Below are positions 62,837-64,000 of a stretch of 64,000 nt of DNA, piece by piece; position 1 is the first letter of the stretch; every line of letters begins with the position of its first letter. Under the pieces are notes generated by a model. That model made no database searches. It saw only the letters and a program-made list of their open reading frames with translations, and had not been told where the DNA came from. The translations under genes were made by a program, and so were the position numbers. Source of the DNA: JAIBAJ01 sp965284645 (GTDB taxonomy: Bacteria > Bacteroidota > Bacteroidia > JAIBAJ01); contig OZ260106.1 of NCBI GenBank assembly GCA_965284645.1, positions 2,170,001 to 2,234,000 on the forward strand. The letters are read 5' to 3'.

Positions 62837-62888
62837 GGATTAAAATAAAGGTATTCAGTTTTTCTTTTTTTTGTTGCTTTGAGCCCAA

Positions 62889-64000
62889 ATGGAAAAGCAA
62901 TTCGATTTTAGTTTATCAGCGGTATTTGCCTGTGTAATGATTTGGTTTTTTAACCTAACGTTTACTAATAGAGCCGAACAAGAAGTAATAGACCAAGATG
63001 TTATTCAATACTACAGTTACCTGCCAGCCTATTTTATAGAACATGATATTGAATTGAAATTCCTAGATACCATGCAGTCAATCCCACCTCGTCGGTATTG
63101 GCATCTGGATACACCTGAAGGAAAGCATGTGTTTAAAATGAGTATGGGAGTTGCCTATCTCTATTCTCCTTTTTTTTCATAGCGCATTATTCTACACTAA
63201 AGGGTAGGCTTCCGGCAGATGGATTTAGTCTACATTATAAAACGTGGTTGACTGCTGGTACTGTTTTTTATTCCTTTTTGGCTTTATTGCTAATTCGTTT
63301 TTTGCTACTTAAATACTTCGAAAGGCTTTCCACTGCGATTACTTTGCTAATTTTGGGAGTAGGTACGAATCTGTATTGTTATATTGTTCATGATCCTTTG
63401 ATGTCTCATGCTTATTCCTTTTTCCTCTTTTCTGCTTTTTTAGTATTAATTTATAAATGGTACGAAAATCCAAGTTTATGGAAAGCTGTTGGTTTGGGTG
63501 CTGTGGGAGGATTGATTGTCCTTGTGCGACCAACCAATGTTATTATTGCTGTAGCCTTTCTGTTGTATGGAATACAAGCTTTAACTGACCTTAGAAAAAG
63601 ACTTGTTTTTTTCAAAGAGAAATGGTTTCACTTGCTTTTGATGCTTGTCTTTGCTGGATTGGTTTGGTTGCCGCAAATGCTCTATTGGAAACAAGTTACA
63701 GGTCATTATCTGTACTATTCATACGCCCATGAGAAATTCTATTGGGATAATCCTCATATACTTGAAGTATTGTTTGGTTACAGAAAGGGTTGGTTAATTT
63801 ACACCCCTTTAATGTTCTTGGCGGTTTTAGGAATGTTTGTTTTATCTCAAAAAGCAAGGGAATGGAAATGGACACTCTGGGTATTCTTCCCTATAAATAT
63901 TTATGTGATAAGTTGTTGGTGGTGTTGGTGGTACGGTGGCTCATTCGGGCAGCGTCCATTGGTCGATTCTTATCCGCTTATGGCCATTCCGTTAACGGCG
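62889..64000 (+). CDS. Multi-pass membrane glycosyltransferase-like protein, frameshifted and cut by the window end
   Basis: The frame from 62889 encodes about 97 residues (one membrane segment, then DQDVIQYYSYLPAYFI) and stops at 63180-63182. From about 63176 the frame one base back stays open to the window end at 64000 (275 codons), with several membrane helices and VRPTNVIIAVAFLLYG. The change lies at a run of eight T (63170-63177); one extra T would join both parts. The N-terminal Asp and topology resemble GT39/ArnT-type enzymes using polyprenyl-phosphate sugars. It may be a real frameshift, slippage or a sequencing error. Confidence 0.65.

Overview
The window is chromosomal DNA of a member of the Bacteroidota. 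Support comes from type IX secretion (T9SS) C-terminal sorting domains on several secreted proteins, a bacillithiol synthase (BshA), DUF3276 and DUF4270 proteins, the conserved glgA-like/DUF4270/glmS cluster next to panC, several TAnnTTTG-type promoters of the Bacteroidota sigma factor, weak or absent Shine-Dalgarno sites, and a tmRNA whose tag reads ANGEYSYAMAA. I cannot place it more finely than the phylum.

Layout. 1-9.6 kb: a partial membrane protein, a DegP/HtrA protease, a secreted GH13 alpha-glucosidase, a T9SS-exported intradiol-dioxygenase-like protein, a collagen-like surface protein and a CtlX-type hydrolase. 9.9-12.8 kb: a large PKD/dockerin-like T9SS protein. 13.7-28.9 kb: mostly housekeeping genes (tRNA-Leu, tig, clpP, nuoN, an LpxL-like acyltransferase, trmB, aroQ, an S1/P1-like protein, a radical SAM protein, an MCE protein, a two-gene Fe-S oxidoreductase, an esterase, a lipoprotein, bshA, a PUR-like protein). 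29.3-46.2 kb: T9SS surface proteins, lutB-like, a CoA-binding protein, dtd, an HlyD-type adaptor, a sphingomyelinase-like enzyme, prmA, a GH3/beta-lactamase fusion, ribF, an LRR protein, a lipid kinase, a disrupted ORF6N gene and a GH88/105 hydrolase. 53.3-64 kb: rplY, prs, a T9SS protein, a helical protein, glmS, DUF4270, a GT5-like protein, panC and a frameshifted membrane glycosyltransferase-like gene that runs off the window.

The most interesting region is 47065-52833, a compact integrated element of about 5.75 kb. It sits at the 3' end of the tmRNA gene ssrA. A 23-bp piece of the tmRNA 3' end is duplicated at its far side. It carries a tyrosine integrase, an excisionase-like HTH protein, a replication-initiator-like protein, two tandem paralogues starting with an NGRPQGS motif, several unknown genes and a small lipoprotein. 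ACGACAACAA repeats lie inside both ends and look like integrase arm sites. The original ssrA terminator is stranded beyond the far end, and the element supplies a new hairpin.

Two dispersed intergenic repeat families run through the window. The first is a MITE-like element with ACCC...GGGT ends and a TTA/TAA target duplication. One copy interrupts an ORF6N gene, and removing it with one TTA restores the reading frame exactly. The second is a GC-rich family with conserved outer boxes and a variable central hairpin. A 106-bp minisatellite (four copies) lies beside the old ssrA terminator.
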